Origin: Laedolimicola ammoniilytica
Lineage (GTDB): Bacteria > Bacillota > Clostridia > Lachnospirales > Lachnospiraceae
Assembly (NCBI RefSeq): GCF_025567165.1
Contig: NZ_JAOQKC010000012.1
Location: forward strand, 1-64,000
Length of the DNA stretch: 64,000 nucleotides
Direction of reading: 5' to 3'
Shown here: one piece after another, positions 14,959 to 22,772 of the stretch
Layout: each line of letters opens with the position of its first letter
Numbering within the stretch: the stretch's first letter is position 1
Made by a program: the position numbers and the translations under genes
The notes under the pieces: model-generated
Told to the model about the DNA's origin: nothing
The model's input: only the letters and a program-made list of their open reading frames with translations
Database searches by the model: none

Positions 14959-15321
14959 TTACTTGACCTCCGTTTCTCTGGCTTTTTGTAGTCCCTCTGC
15001 TGTGGCCTCCATGACCGTCAATTCCTTTTCGTCCATTGTATTGAGCAGCCTGTCAATATGCTGGCGGCAGTCGCTTTCGCCGTTCTGCCTGTCAGGATAA
15101 AAGAACTGGTCTACGGAAATATCCAACAGGGTGACGATTTGGTAAAAGGTGTTCAGGCTTGGATGCTGGCCCCGGTTCTCAAAATACATGATGGAACGAG
15201 GGGTACGGTCTACGAGCTGTGCAAGGTATTCCTGTGTCCAGCCTTTCGCCTCTCTCTTGCGCTTGATCTCCCGGCCTAATGCGTGGAAGTCAAGCCGTCT
15301 GGTGTCTTGGTACATTCTCAT
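14959..15321 (-). CDS. XRE-family transcriptional regulator
   Basis: 120 aa with an N-terminal helix-turn-helix (LGREIKRKREAKGWTQEYLA, then VDRTPRSIMYFENRGQHPS) at ~residues 13-70 and a short helical tail. It points away from the two-component genes and towards the relaxase, a usual place for the repressor of a conjugative element. Target sites are not proven; the shared intergenic region 15,322-15,514 and the dispersed palindromes are candidates. Confidence 0.88.
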   Translation of the reverse strand: MRMYQDTRRLDFHALGREIKRKREAKGWTQEYLAQLVDRTPRSIMYFENRGQHPSLNTFYQIVTLLDISVDQFFYPDRQNGESDCRQHIDRLLNTMDEKELTVMEATAEGLQKARETEVK

Positions 15322-15413
15322 ATCACCCCCATATTATTTTACATTTCGGGTTTGACTATGAGAACGAAACACGATTTTATGTTTTAGTAGTATTTTATTG
15401 CCCGTCGGCAAGG

Positions 15414-15442
15414 TTGCCGATGTTACACGGACAAGGTATAAT
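15414..15442 (+). promoter_or_regulatory. Promoter of the two-component operon
   Basis: TTGCCG, 17-bp spacer, TATAAT. The spacer ends GGACAAGG, similar to the GGACAGAGG before the -10 of the 12,901 and 20,182 promoters. Confidence 0.75.
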
Positions 15443-15514
15443 AACAGAAAGAAAATTTGAAAACTACACTTTAATCACAAAAATCTATGATACGCTATCT
15501 TTGGAGGTGTTATT

Positions 15515-16186
15515 ATGCAAAGGATTTTAGTCGTTGAGGACGATTTTGATATTCAAGAACTTTTACAGAATTTTTTACAAGAAGCAGGATATGAAGTAGC
15601 TGTTGCAAATGATGGTGTCGAGGCACTATCTTTATTTGCGGGAGAACGATATGACTTGATTGTGTTGGACATTATGCTCCCCAAAATTGACGGTTACGGT
15701 GTCTGTGAATTGATACGCAAACAATCTGATGTTCCTATCATCATGCTAACCGCATTAAGCGGAGAAGAAGATCAGATTAAAGGATTGGATTTGCAGGTGG
15801 ATGACTACATTACAAAACCGTTTTCTATGCCTGTCCTGCTCCGCAAAATTGCGGCTGTACTTCGGCGCAGTAACCGGGGAACAGATGAAAAGTATCAAAT
15901 CATTACTTATGGCAATTTGCGTTTGAACTGTGACGGCTACACCGCCACAGTGGACGGAGCTAATTTTGAACTGACACAAAAGGAATTTGAAATACTGCGG
16001 GAACTGCTGACCCATCAGGGCCGGATATTGACCCGGCAGAACTTGTTGGATAAGCTGTGGCGATATGATTTTTATGGGGACGAGCGTGTTGTTGATACCC
16101 ATATCAAAAATCTACGAAAAAAATTGGGAATAGATTTCATTCAAACAATCAGAGGGGTGGGATATAAAGTTGATAAAGAGAATTAA
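15515..16186 (+). CDS. OmpR-family response regulator
   Basis: 223 aa, ATG after GGAGGT. The receiver domain (1-118) has the acidic pair E8-D9-D10, phosphorylated Asp52 (LIVLDIMLPKID) and Lys near residue 102 (YITKPFSM). The C-terminal winged helix reads FELTQKEFEILRELLTHQGR and ends VDTHIKNLRKKLG. It overlaps the kinase gene by 17 bases, so it is one operon. Codon use is more AT-rich than the transfer genes, suggesting cargo. Confidence 0.95.
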   Translation: MQRILVVEDDFDIQELLQNFLQEAGYEVAVANDGVEALSLFAGERYDLIVLDIMLPKIDGYGVCELIRKQSDVPIIMLTALSGEEDQIKGLDLQVDDYITKPFSMPVLLRKIAAVLRRSNRGTDEKYQIITYGNLRLNCDGYTATVDGANFELTQKEFEILRELLTHQGRILTRQNLLDKLWRYDFYGDERVVDTHIKNLRKKLGIDFIQTIRGVGYKVDKEN

Positions 16187-17582
16187 AGGCAGTCTGTTTG
16201 CTAAAGTCTTTATTCTGACTGTGGCAGTTTTGCTCTGCGTGAGCTTTCTTGTCTATGGCGTTTTGGCTTGGTATATGCCTCAAACCTATTCTAACAATCT
16301 CAATGCGGCATTAGATGAACAGACCAGCGACTTTATTTATGAATTAGAACATATCCGTATGCAGGATAGCGGCGGACTTTTTGATCAGTTTCTTCAAAAC
16401 ACAACAATTAGCATGGTGGAGCTTTATACTGCTGATGGTGTTCTGGTGGAAACACCGTCTAACCAAAATAGCTTTAACGATGGGATCACCGGGGAGGCTC
16501 TTGGCGGAGCATCTTATGAAAGTGCGCCGATTATATCCAACAGCTATTACTTCTCATTTGCAGATGATAATAGCCAATATATTTTAACAGTTTACGGAGA
16601 AGCCTCTCAAATCGCAGAACTGCGGCAATCATTTGTAAGCGTATTACCGATTTTGTTTTGCGTTATTCTCCTTGTATCGTTGGCAACTGCTTGGGTGTAT
16701 TCTCGTATCATTACAAACCCGGTATTAAAAATCAGTCGGATTTCTAAAGAAATGTCTGATATGAAGCTGGAATGGCAACTTGAGGAACGCCGTTCTGACG
16801 AGCTGGGTGTACTGGAGAATAGCTTGAATACGCTGTCCCGGAAACTGTCTGCTACCTTGGAGGAGTTGCAAAGTGCAAATCTCCAGCTCCAAAAGGATAT
16901 TGAACATCAAAAGGTGCTGGAACGGGCACAACAGGATTTCTTTTCTTCTGCTTCCCATGAACTGAAAACCCCTATCACCATTATCAAGGGTCAATTAGAG
17001 GGGATGCTATTGGGTATAGGGGCATATAAAGACCACGAAAAGTATCTTGCCCGATCCTTGGAAGTTGCGGCTACGCTTGAAACGATGGTGCAGGAAATAT
17101 TAACGATTTCAAGGCTGGAAACCAATGTTGATTTCAAAATGGAGCATTTTGATTGCGCTCCCATGATACATGGCTATTTGAGGGAGATTGATGATTTAGT
17201 GGCAACAAAAGAACTGCAAATACATCTTGCTATACAGTCTTCCGCTTTTATCAATGGGAACAAATTACTGATTGAAAAGGTGTTCTCCAATTTGATTTCA
17301 AATGCTGTAAAGTATTCGCCGCATGGAGCAAGCGTTGATATTATTTTGCAAAATACCAACGGACGCTTTTTGTTCTCCGTAGAGAACACAGGTACACATA
17401 TACCAGAAGATGATATTCCCAAATTGTTTGACGCTTTTTATCGTATGGAGCAATCCCGCAGTAGAAGAACAGGCGGTAGCGGCTTAGGGCTTTATATGGT
17501 TCAAAGAATTTTACAACAACATAACAGCTATTGTGAGGCTTGCAACACAGAAAACGGTGTTAAATTCTTCTTCACGATTTAG
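16170..17582 (+). CDS. Sensor histidine kinase
   Basis: 470 aa, TTG start. Membrane helix 1 at ~10-33, an extracellular sensor region, helix 2 at ~155-175 (VLPILFCVILLVSLATAWVY) and a HAMP region follow. The phosphoacceptor His is near residue 263 (FFSSASHELKTPITII) and the HATPase domain has SNLISNAVKYSP and GGSGLGLYMV. It pairs with the upstream response regulator. The signal sensed is unknown; the lipoprotein encoded downstream may be a target or accessory. Confidence 0.95.
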   Translation: MIKRIKGSLFAKVFILTVAVLLCVSFLVYGVLAWYMPQTYSNNLNAALDEQTSDFIYELEHIRMQDSGGLFDQFLQNTTISMVELYTADGVLVETPSNQNSFNDGITGEALGGASYESAPIISNSYYFSFADDNSQYILTVYGEASQIAELRQSFVSVLPILFCVILLVSLATAWVYSRIITNPVLKISRISKEMSDMKLEWQLEERRSDELGVLENSLNTLSRKLSATLEELQSANLQLQKDIEHQKVLERAQQDFFSSASHELKTPITIIKGQLEGMLLGIGAYKDHEKYLARSLEVAATLETMVQEILTISRLETNVDFKMEHFDCAPMIHGYLREIDDLVATKELQIHLAIQSSAFINGNKLLIEKVFSNLISNAVKYSPHGASVDIILQNTNGRFLFSVENTGTHIPEDDIPKLFDAFYRMEQSRSRRTGGSGLGLYMVQRILQQHNSYCEACNTENGVKFFFTI

Positions 17583-17593
17583 CGGACAATCAA

Positions 17594-17622
17594 CGGCAGG
17601 TGAACAACCTGCCGCTTTTTTT
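17594..17622 (+). terminator. Terminator after the kinase gene
   Basis: CGGCAGGT (17594-17601) pairs with ACCTGCCG (17607-17614), followed by an eight-base C/T tract. Confidence 0.9.
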
Positions 17623-17713
17623 AACTACACATAAATCACAAACTAATCCCAAAGGTATCCCAAAATGCTTTGCTATACTTGGGGTACATTCAAAGAAAGG
17701 ATTGGTAAACACT

Positions 17714-18586
17714 ATGAGAAGAATGGCATTATGCGCTGCGTCTATGCTCTTATTAGGCTGTTTGGCTGGATGCAGCACGACACCACAGAACAGCCAGGAA
17801 CAAGGTAATCCCGTTATCAAGGAAGAAATCAGTCAACCTCTTGGCAGCTCTGAGGCGCTTGGAAACAGCGAGGATAGCTCGGCACTTTCCGCCGCAGACA
17901 AAGAAAAAATGTTTGCACCTTATGAACAATATGGGATGACCTATGATGCGGTCAAAGATGAACTTACCTATAACGGGAATTTGGTTCGCTGGTTTGAGGA
18001 CTATTATCCCATCGGTAACAATGAAACCGCCGGTATTGATTTTCTAAATGAAAACGGCACAGTAGATGTGTATGCTGTACGGGATTTAGAGAGCTTTTCA
18101 AAAGCGGCTGACGGCTCCGTTGATCCGGCGGGTAAGCTGATTGGCTTAAAAGAGTTTACCCAGCAGGAATTTGACGCACGGGATATTGAGGCGTTGAAAA
18201 ACAGCACATCCGTTGCTATGGCAGGAACGCCGCTTGAAGATAGCGAAACTGCAAAGTTCGTTGCAGAGTATGAGGCATTTGGAGTAACCTATGATGCCGA
18301 AAAAGATCAGTGGTATTTCAATGGTGAGGAAGTCCGCTATTTCCGGGATGTTCTCACTTCTAATGGTGAAAGTCTCACCAGCGGAAAATTCCGAGGCGAA
18401 ATGAGAACGCTTGGAAGCGGCGTTGGTACAATAGACATTTATGCCGTTCGTGATTACGGCCACTTGAACAGCGAACATCACGGAACATTAACTGGCATCG
18501 AGAAATACAGTCAAGAGGAATTTGACGAGCATACACAGGCCGGAATGTCTGGAAATCAGCCCATAGGTAATGCAAGCCATAACTAA
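17714..18586 (+). CDS. Lipoprotein with two copies of a ~90-residue domain
   Basis: 290 aa. Start ATG 17714 gives a lipoprotein signal (MRRMALCAASMLLLGCLAGC, lipobox ending in Cys). Two similar domains follow. The first is APYEQYGMTYDAVKDELTYN ... VDVYAVRDLESF ... LIGLKEFTQQEFD. The second is EYEAFGVTYDAEKDQWYFNG ... IDIYAVRDYGHL ... LTGIEKYSQEEFD. I do not recognise the family. It is carried behind a two-component system, so it may be an exported sensor partner or a resistance or immunity factor. Confidence 0.8.
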   Translation: MRRMALCAASMLLLGCLAGCSTTPQNSQEQGNPVIKEEISQPLGSSEALGNSEDSSALSAADKEKMFAPYEQYGMTYDAVKDELTYNGNLVRWFEDYYPIGNNETAGIDFLNENGTVDVYAVRDLESFSKAADGSVDPAGKLIGLKEFTQQEFDARDIEALKNSTSVAMAGTPLEDSETAKFVAEYEAFGVTYDAEKDQWYFNGEEVRYFRDVLTSNGESLTSGKFRGEMRTLGSGVGTIDIYAVRDYGHLNSEHHGTLTGIEKYSQEEFDEHTQAGMSGNQPIGNASHN

Positions 18587-19014
18587 ACAAACCATTTAAC
18601 TGCCGCACGACGGCAAAAGAAAAAAAGCCGTCGTACAGCAGACATATATCCATGCCCGTATGCGGCGGCTTTGATTTCAGAGCCGCCGTTTCTCTTTGGA
18701 TATTCAGTAACCCCACGGCGGCCCATAGGAGGGTGTTGCCGTGTCCATCTTACTTTCTCACAATTCCCATGACCTTCACCAGCTAAAAAAAGCGTAGCTC
18801 CCCCTCCGGGACAGTATAGCTATGAAGGTACAATATATCAGTACAATTATGATAATGTAATTTCATGCGTCTGCATAGCGTCATGCTGTGCGGGCGCTTT
18901 TTTGTACTTCGAGACAAATTGTCCCGAGGTGCGGGGCGGCTCCCCAGGATGCCGCTCCCCGCCAAGCCCCGTTTCGGTCACTCATCCACCCAACACCGAA
19001 ACGGAGGTTTATTT
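18587..19014. other. Non-coding region before the sigma-like gene
   Basis: Contains CGACGGC/GCCGTCG and a terminator-like hairpin CGGCGGCT (18663-18670)/AGCCGCCG (18681-18688) followed by TTTCTCTTT. A possible 18-codon reading frame starts GTG 18741 with AGGAGG seven bases upstream and ends at 18797. A palindrome copy lies at 18907. No longer gene was seen. Confidence 0.6.
18907..18929. repeat. Dispersed palindrome, copy 10
   Basis: Core GAGACAAATTGTCCC at 18911-18925, in the leader of the sigma-like gene; identical core variant to copy 2. Confidence 0.82.
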
Positions 19015-19425
19015 ATGACTACAATCAATCTGAAGGATTTTTATTATTGGTACACACAGGATCAGTTTATCGAGGTTTCTGACGAGGTAGCCGAAGTGTT
19101 TGTGGCCGATGCCCGGCACGAAATGGCCTACCAGCGGCGGCTCTCCCGGCATAAGGCGCAGTATTCTCTGGACTGTGATGACGGGATCGAATATTCCGCC
19201 TGCCTGCATGAGCCAACACCCCAAGAGCTTCTGGAACGCATGGAGCTGTTCATCCGTCTGTGGAATGCACTCAACTCTTTGCCGGAGATCCAGGGCCGCA
19301 GGATTGATGCCCACATCATTCTCGGAAAGAGCATCAAGGAAATTGCCGAGGCCGAGGGCGTACATGAGGAGTCTGTCCGCCAGTCGATCAAGCGTGGCCT
19401 TGAGCGTATGAAAAAAACTTTTTGA
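19015..19425 (+). CDS. Sigma-70-like factor of the conjugative element
   Basis: 136 aa, ATG 19015 with ACGGAGG upstream. It opens INLKDFYYWYTQDQFIEVSD and ends in a region-4-like helix-turn-helix (IILGKSIKEIAEAEGVHEES / VRQSIKRGLERMKKTF). Proteins of this type are common in Tn916/Tn1549 elements and are thought to control excision or transfer genes. It lacks a region 2, so it is a sigma-like regulator rather than a full sigma factor. Confidence 0.85.
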   Translation: MTTINLKDFYYWYTQDQFIEVSDEVAEVFVADARHEMAYQRRLSRHKAQYSLDCDDGIEYSACLHEPTPQELLERMELFIRLWNALNSLPEIQGRRIDAHIILGKSIKEIAEAEGVHEESVRQSIKRGLERMKKTF

Positions 19426-19858
19426 TTTTTTCATTTTCCCCACTTGGAAATGATGAAAAAATGTCTCGGTTTATGAAAGGAGATATTCTTCTTTTCGCAG
19501 ATAAACAGCGGCGGCCCCGGGCATAGTCCGGGGAGCCGGGCGGCGGGTGCGCTGTGACTTTTTCTTCGGAAGAACGAGCGAACAACACCAACGCCGCAAC
19601 TGGGCCGGGCCACCCCACGGCCACGATCCGGCATAGGACAGGCTGGCCGCCTGTCCCTCCGGGCCGCCCCATTATCTGCGAGGGAACGCCGCTCTGAGTA
19701 TGGTTGTCTTTGGACAGGGCAAGAAAATGGGAGCGGCGTTCTCTATTTTATACTTACATGGAGTGAGGCAAGAGGGCAGCATCGTTTGGGTGCTGCCCTC
19801 TTGCGTTTCCCTACGATATGCGGGAGGCGTATCCTATTTTTGATAAGGAGGTTTTACC
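19426..19858. other. 433-bp non-coding region with strong hairpins
   Basis: Four stems: CCCCGG/CCGGGG (19515-19533), GGACAGG/CCTGTCC (19636-19656), GAACGCCGCTC/GAGCGGCGTTC (19684-19741, large loop), and a perfect 14-bp stem GCAAGAGGGCAGCA/TGCTGCCCTCTTGC (19768-19804). No open frame of gene quality was seen. Confidence 0.6.
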
Positions 19859-20125
19859 GTGAGATTAACGGCAAAGGAACTGGAACAAATGAAAAGCGTT
19901 GACATCGGCGCAGTGGCTCCCGAGTCCCTGCCGGATGTGAGTGGTATGGCCTTTGACACCTCTCTCCCCCGGGAGGAGCGGATCGCCCTGTTTTTGCAGG
20001 CGGTAGAAAATCCATACTGCTTTTGCATCGGCGGGATCGGTGTGAAAATTGAATTTGCGGAAAGCGGGCCGTCCTTGCAGGAGACGCTGACGGACTTTCT
20101 GCTCCGGCAAAAAAGCGGGCTGTAA
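19859..20125 (+). CDS. DUF6870-like small protein
   Basis: 88 aa, GTG start after AAGGAGG. It reads ELEQMKSVDIGAVAPESLPD, then FDTSLPREERIALFLQAVEN and PYCFCIGGIGVKIEFA. This resembles the DUF6870 family that often precedes the serine recombinase in these elements. Function unknown, perhaps an excision accessory by position. Confidence 0.7.
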   Translation: MRLTAKELEQMKSVDIGAVAPESLPDVSGMAFDTSLPREERIALFLQAVENPYCFCIGGIGVKIEFAESGPSLQETLTDFLLRQKSGL

Positions 20126-20147
20126 CTTCGGTTATGGCCCGTTTCTA

Positions 20148-20170
20148 CTTCGAGACAAAGTGTCCCGAGG
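20148..20170. repeat. Dispersed palindrome, copy 11
   Basis: Core GAGACAAAGTGTCCC at 20152-20166, just upstream of the recombinase promoter. Confidence 0.82.
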
Positions 20171-20181
20171 CGGAGGCATCC

Positions 20182-20210
20182 TTGTTGTCCCGCCCGGGCA
20201 GAGGTATAAT
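20182..20210 (+). promoter_or_regulatory. Promoter of the recombinase gene, twin of 12,901
   Basis: TTGTTG (20182-20187), 17-bp spacer, TATAAT (20205-20210), inside a ~50-bp block repeated from 12,889. Confidence 0.87.
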
Positions 20211-20241
20211 ATAGATGTAATGTGATAGGGAAGGAGGAACA

Positions 20242-21921
20242 ATGGCACGAACAAAAAACAGAGGATTGCAACAGAGTTTCTCTCCCTCTTATACCGTCCG
20301 CCGCTGGCGGCTTGGCGAATACATCCGGCTTTCCAAGGAGGACTTGAAAAAGGGAAAGGACGACAGCAACAGCGTCATCAACCAGCGTGATCTGCTCAAT
20401 GACTTTTACCAGAAGCATATCGGAGAATTTGAAAGTGTTTCCGAATATGTAGACGATGGACACACGGGGACGGATGCCAACCGGGAGAATTTTCAGCGGC
20501 TCCTTTCCGATGTAATGAGCGGGAAAATAAACTGCGTGGTAGTAAAAGACCTTTCCCGTTTTGCAAGAAATTACAGTGATGCGGGAAGTCTGATTGACAA
20601 CCTGTTTGTGCAGATGGGTGTCCGCTTTATCAGTCTTGCTGAAAATGTGGACAGTTACCTCAACCCGGACAGCGTTTCCAGTATTATCGTCCCGATTACG
20701 AATGTAATGAACGATCAATACTGCTACCAGACCTCAAAGAAGATCCGCCAGGTATTTGATTACAAGCGGCGCAACGGGCAGTACATCGGCGCATTTGCTC
20801 CGTATGGATATGTAAAGCACCCAAAGGACAAGCACCAGTTGATCATCGACCCCGATGCCGCTGAAATCGTCAAACTGATTTTCTCTTTGTTTCTAAAAGG
20901 GACATCGAAACGGGCCATCGCTTTGTATCTGAATGAACACGGCGTACCCAGCCCCTCGGCTTATAAACTGCAAAAGGGCATACCCGTTTCAGCAAGAGGA
21001 TATGACGATCCTATGTGGGGAGCCCGCATGATCCACTCCATTCTTACGAACCCCACCTATACCGGGGATTTGGCGCAGGGCCGCAGTCGGGTAAAAAGCT
21101 ATAAGGTACACGAGGTTGAAAGCGTCCCCCGTGAAGAATGGGTGGAAGTAGCTGGTACGCATGAGGCAATCATTGATTATGAAACCTTTGATAAGGTACA
21201 GGCTCTTTTACAGCGTGATACCCGTACTTCTCCAAAAGGCCGGGAAGTCCACCTGTTCAGCGGTTTTCTAAAATGTGCTGACTGCGGGCGGGCGATTACC
21301 CGGAGCGTAGGCAACAACAATAATGTGTACTATGCCTGCTCCACTTACAAGAACCGCTCCCGGACAGCCTGCACAATGCACTCAATCAAGCATAACCGTC
21401 TGGAGGCCGCTGTCCTCTTTGCGGTACAACAGCAAGTCCATCTGGCTGTTTCATACTCGGAAATGATTGCCAGCATTAACACCGCCCCGGTCAAAAAGAG
21501 CCAGTCCATCCGTTTGGAAGAACTGATTGCTGCGAAGGAGCGGGAACTGGCAAAAATCAGCCGCTACAAGCAGTCCCTTTATCAAGACTGGAAAGACGGG
21601 GAAATTACCCAGCAGGACTACCGGGATATGAAAGCCGATTATGAACGACAGATTATCGCTCTTACGGATGTGCTGGCCCGGTTGAACGCTGAACGGGCGG
21701 AACTGGCAAACGGTGTAAAGAGTGAGCATCCCGCATTGGTGGCCTTTACAAAACATCAAAATATCGACCAGCTTTCCCGGGAACTTCTCGTTGAGCTGAT
21801 CGACCATATCAAGGTTTATGAGAATGGAAACATTAGTGTGAGATTTAAGTTTGCGGATGAATTTAGACGCATAGCAGAATACATTGAAATCAACACCACA
21901 AAACCCGCAGTAGCGGGCTAA
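20242..21921 (+). CDS. Large serine recombinase of the conjugative element
   Basis: 559 aa, ATG after AAGGAGG. The catalytic Ser is at ~31 (GEYIRLSKED), with DLSRFARNYSDAG and YVDDGHTGTDANRENF in the resolvase domain. The recombinase domain has APYGYVKHPKDKHQ, followed by zinc ribbon Cys pairs (LKCADCGRAI, YACSTYKNRSRTAC), a coiled coil and a C-terminal DUF4368-like end (IDHIKVYENGNISVRFKFAD). This is the TndX/TnpX type that integrates and excises Tn1549-like elements. It probably marks the right end of the element. Confidence 0.95.
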   Translation: MARTKNRGLQQSFSPSYTVRRWRLGEYIRLSKEDLKKGKDDSNSVINQRDLLNDFYQKHIGEFESVSEYVDDGHTGTDANRENFQRLLSDVMSGKINCVVVKDLSRFARNYSDAGSLIDNLFVQMGVRFISLAENVDSYLNPDSVSSIIVPITNVMNDQYCYQTSKKIRQVFDYKRRNGQYIGAFAPYGYVKHPKDKHQLIIDPDAAEIVKLIFSLFLKGTSKRAIALYLNEHGVPSPSAYKLQKGIPVSARGYDDPMWGARMIHSILTNPTYTGDLAQGRSRVKSYKVHEVESVPREEWVEVAGTHEAIIDYETFDKVQALLQRDTRTSPKGREVHLFSGFLKCADCGRAITRSVGNNNNVYYACSTYKNRSRTACTMHSIKHNRLEAAVLFAVQQQVHLAVSYSEMIASINTAPVKKSQSIRLEELIAAKERELAKISRYKQSLYQDWKDGEITQQDYRDMKADYERQIIALTDVLARLNAERAELANGVKSEHPALVAFTKHQNIDQLSRELLVELIDHIKVYENGNISVRFKFADEFRRIAEYIEINTTKPAVAG

Positions 21922-21993
21922 CCCCCGCTACATACCCCTTTGACAGTGTGTTTTCCTAATAGGAGTTAATCATATGGTGGTTAAATTTTAAGG

Positions 21994-22036
21994 GAGCAGA
22001 AATCTTACAATTCTGTAAGACTTCTGCTCGTTTTTT
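21994..22036 (+). terminator. Terminator between recombinase and ABC genes
   Basis: GAGCAGAAATCTTACA pairs with TGTAAGACTTCTGCTC (one bulge/mismatch), followed by GTTTTTT. Confidence 0.85.
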
Positions 22037-22097
22037 GAAAGTGAAATGAAAGATTGCCCTGATACAATTTGGATGTAAGATGAAAAGGAGGCAACAC

Positions 22098-22772
22098 ATG
22101 AGTGTGATATTAGAAACCAAGCAGCTTTGTAAGTTTTATGGCGCAGGTGAGAATCAGGTCAAAGCGGTCAATCAGGTGGACATTCAGATTGAGCGGGGAG
22201 AATTTGTCGCAATTGTTGGAAAGTCAGGTTCCGGTAAAAGTACATTACTTCATATGCTTGGAGGGCTAGACACCCCGACAAAAGGCAGAGTTACTTTAGC
22301 AGGGAAAGATTTATACAGGATGAAGGAAGATGCCCTTGCTGTTTTCCGCAGAAGAAAAATCGGATTTGTTTTTCAGGCATTCAATCTGGTATCCTCCATC
22401 AATGTGTGGGAAAATATTGTACTGCCACTGGGGCTGGACGGAAGAAAAGTGGATGAAGCGTATGTAAATGATATTATTGCAACTCTGGGGATTAAAAACC
22501 GGATTTATAATCTGCCAAATCAGTTATCCGGAGGGCAGCAGCAGAGAGTAGCAATTGCAAGAGCACTGGTGAATCGTCCGGAAATTATATTTGCAGATGA
22601 GCCGACAGGCAATCTTGATTCCAAGACCAGTGATGAGGTAATCGCTCTGCTTAAGATGACAGCAAAAAAATATGGACAGACAATTGTAATGATTACCCAT
22701 GATGACGAAATTGCACAGGTCGCTGACCGTATTCTGGTGATTGAGGACGGACAGGTGGTGGATTTCAGATGA
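22098..22772 (+). CDS. ABC transporter ATPase, MacB/LolD-like
   Basis: 224 aa. An upstream in-frame ATG (22080) would place the AAAGGAGG site inside the gene, so ATG 22098 is chosen. Walker A IVGKSGSGKSTLLHMLGGLD, Q-loop VFQAFNLVSS, signature LSGGQQQRVAIARAL, Walker B IIFADEPTGNLD and switch His MITHDDE are all present. It couples ATP use to the FtsX-type permease overlapping its stop. Exporters of this kind handle peptides, lipoproteins or antimicrobial resistance. Confidence 0.95.
   Translation: MSVILETKQLCKFYGAGENQVKAVNQVDIQIERGEFVAIVGKSGSGKSTLLHMLGGLDTPTKGRVTLAGKDLYRMKEDALAVFRRRKIGFVFQAFNLVSSINVWENIVLPLGLDGRKVDEAYVNDIIATLGIKNRIYNLPNQLSGGQQQRVAIARALVNRPEIIFADEPTGNLDSKTSDEVIALLKMTAKKYGQTIVMITHDDEIAQVADRILVIEDGQVVDFR

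Noticed and set aside
21922..22000. Exact right end (att site) of the conjugative element
   Set aside because: No direct repeat with the left side could be found because the left end is outside the window.
22080..22097. ATG 22080 as start of the ABC ATPase
   Set aside because: It would place AAAGGAGG inside the gene; conserved sequence begins after ATG 22098.
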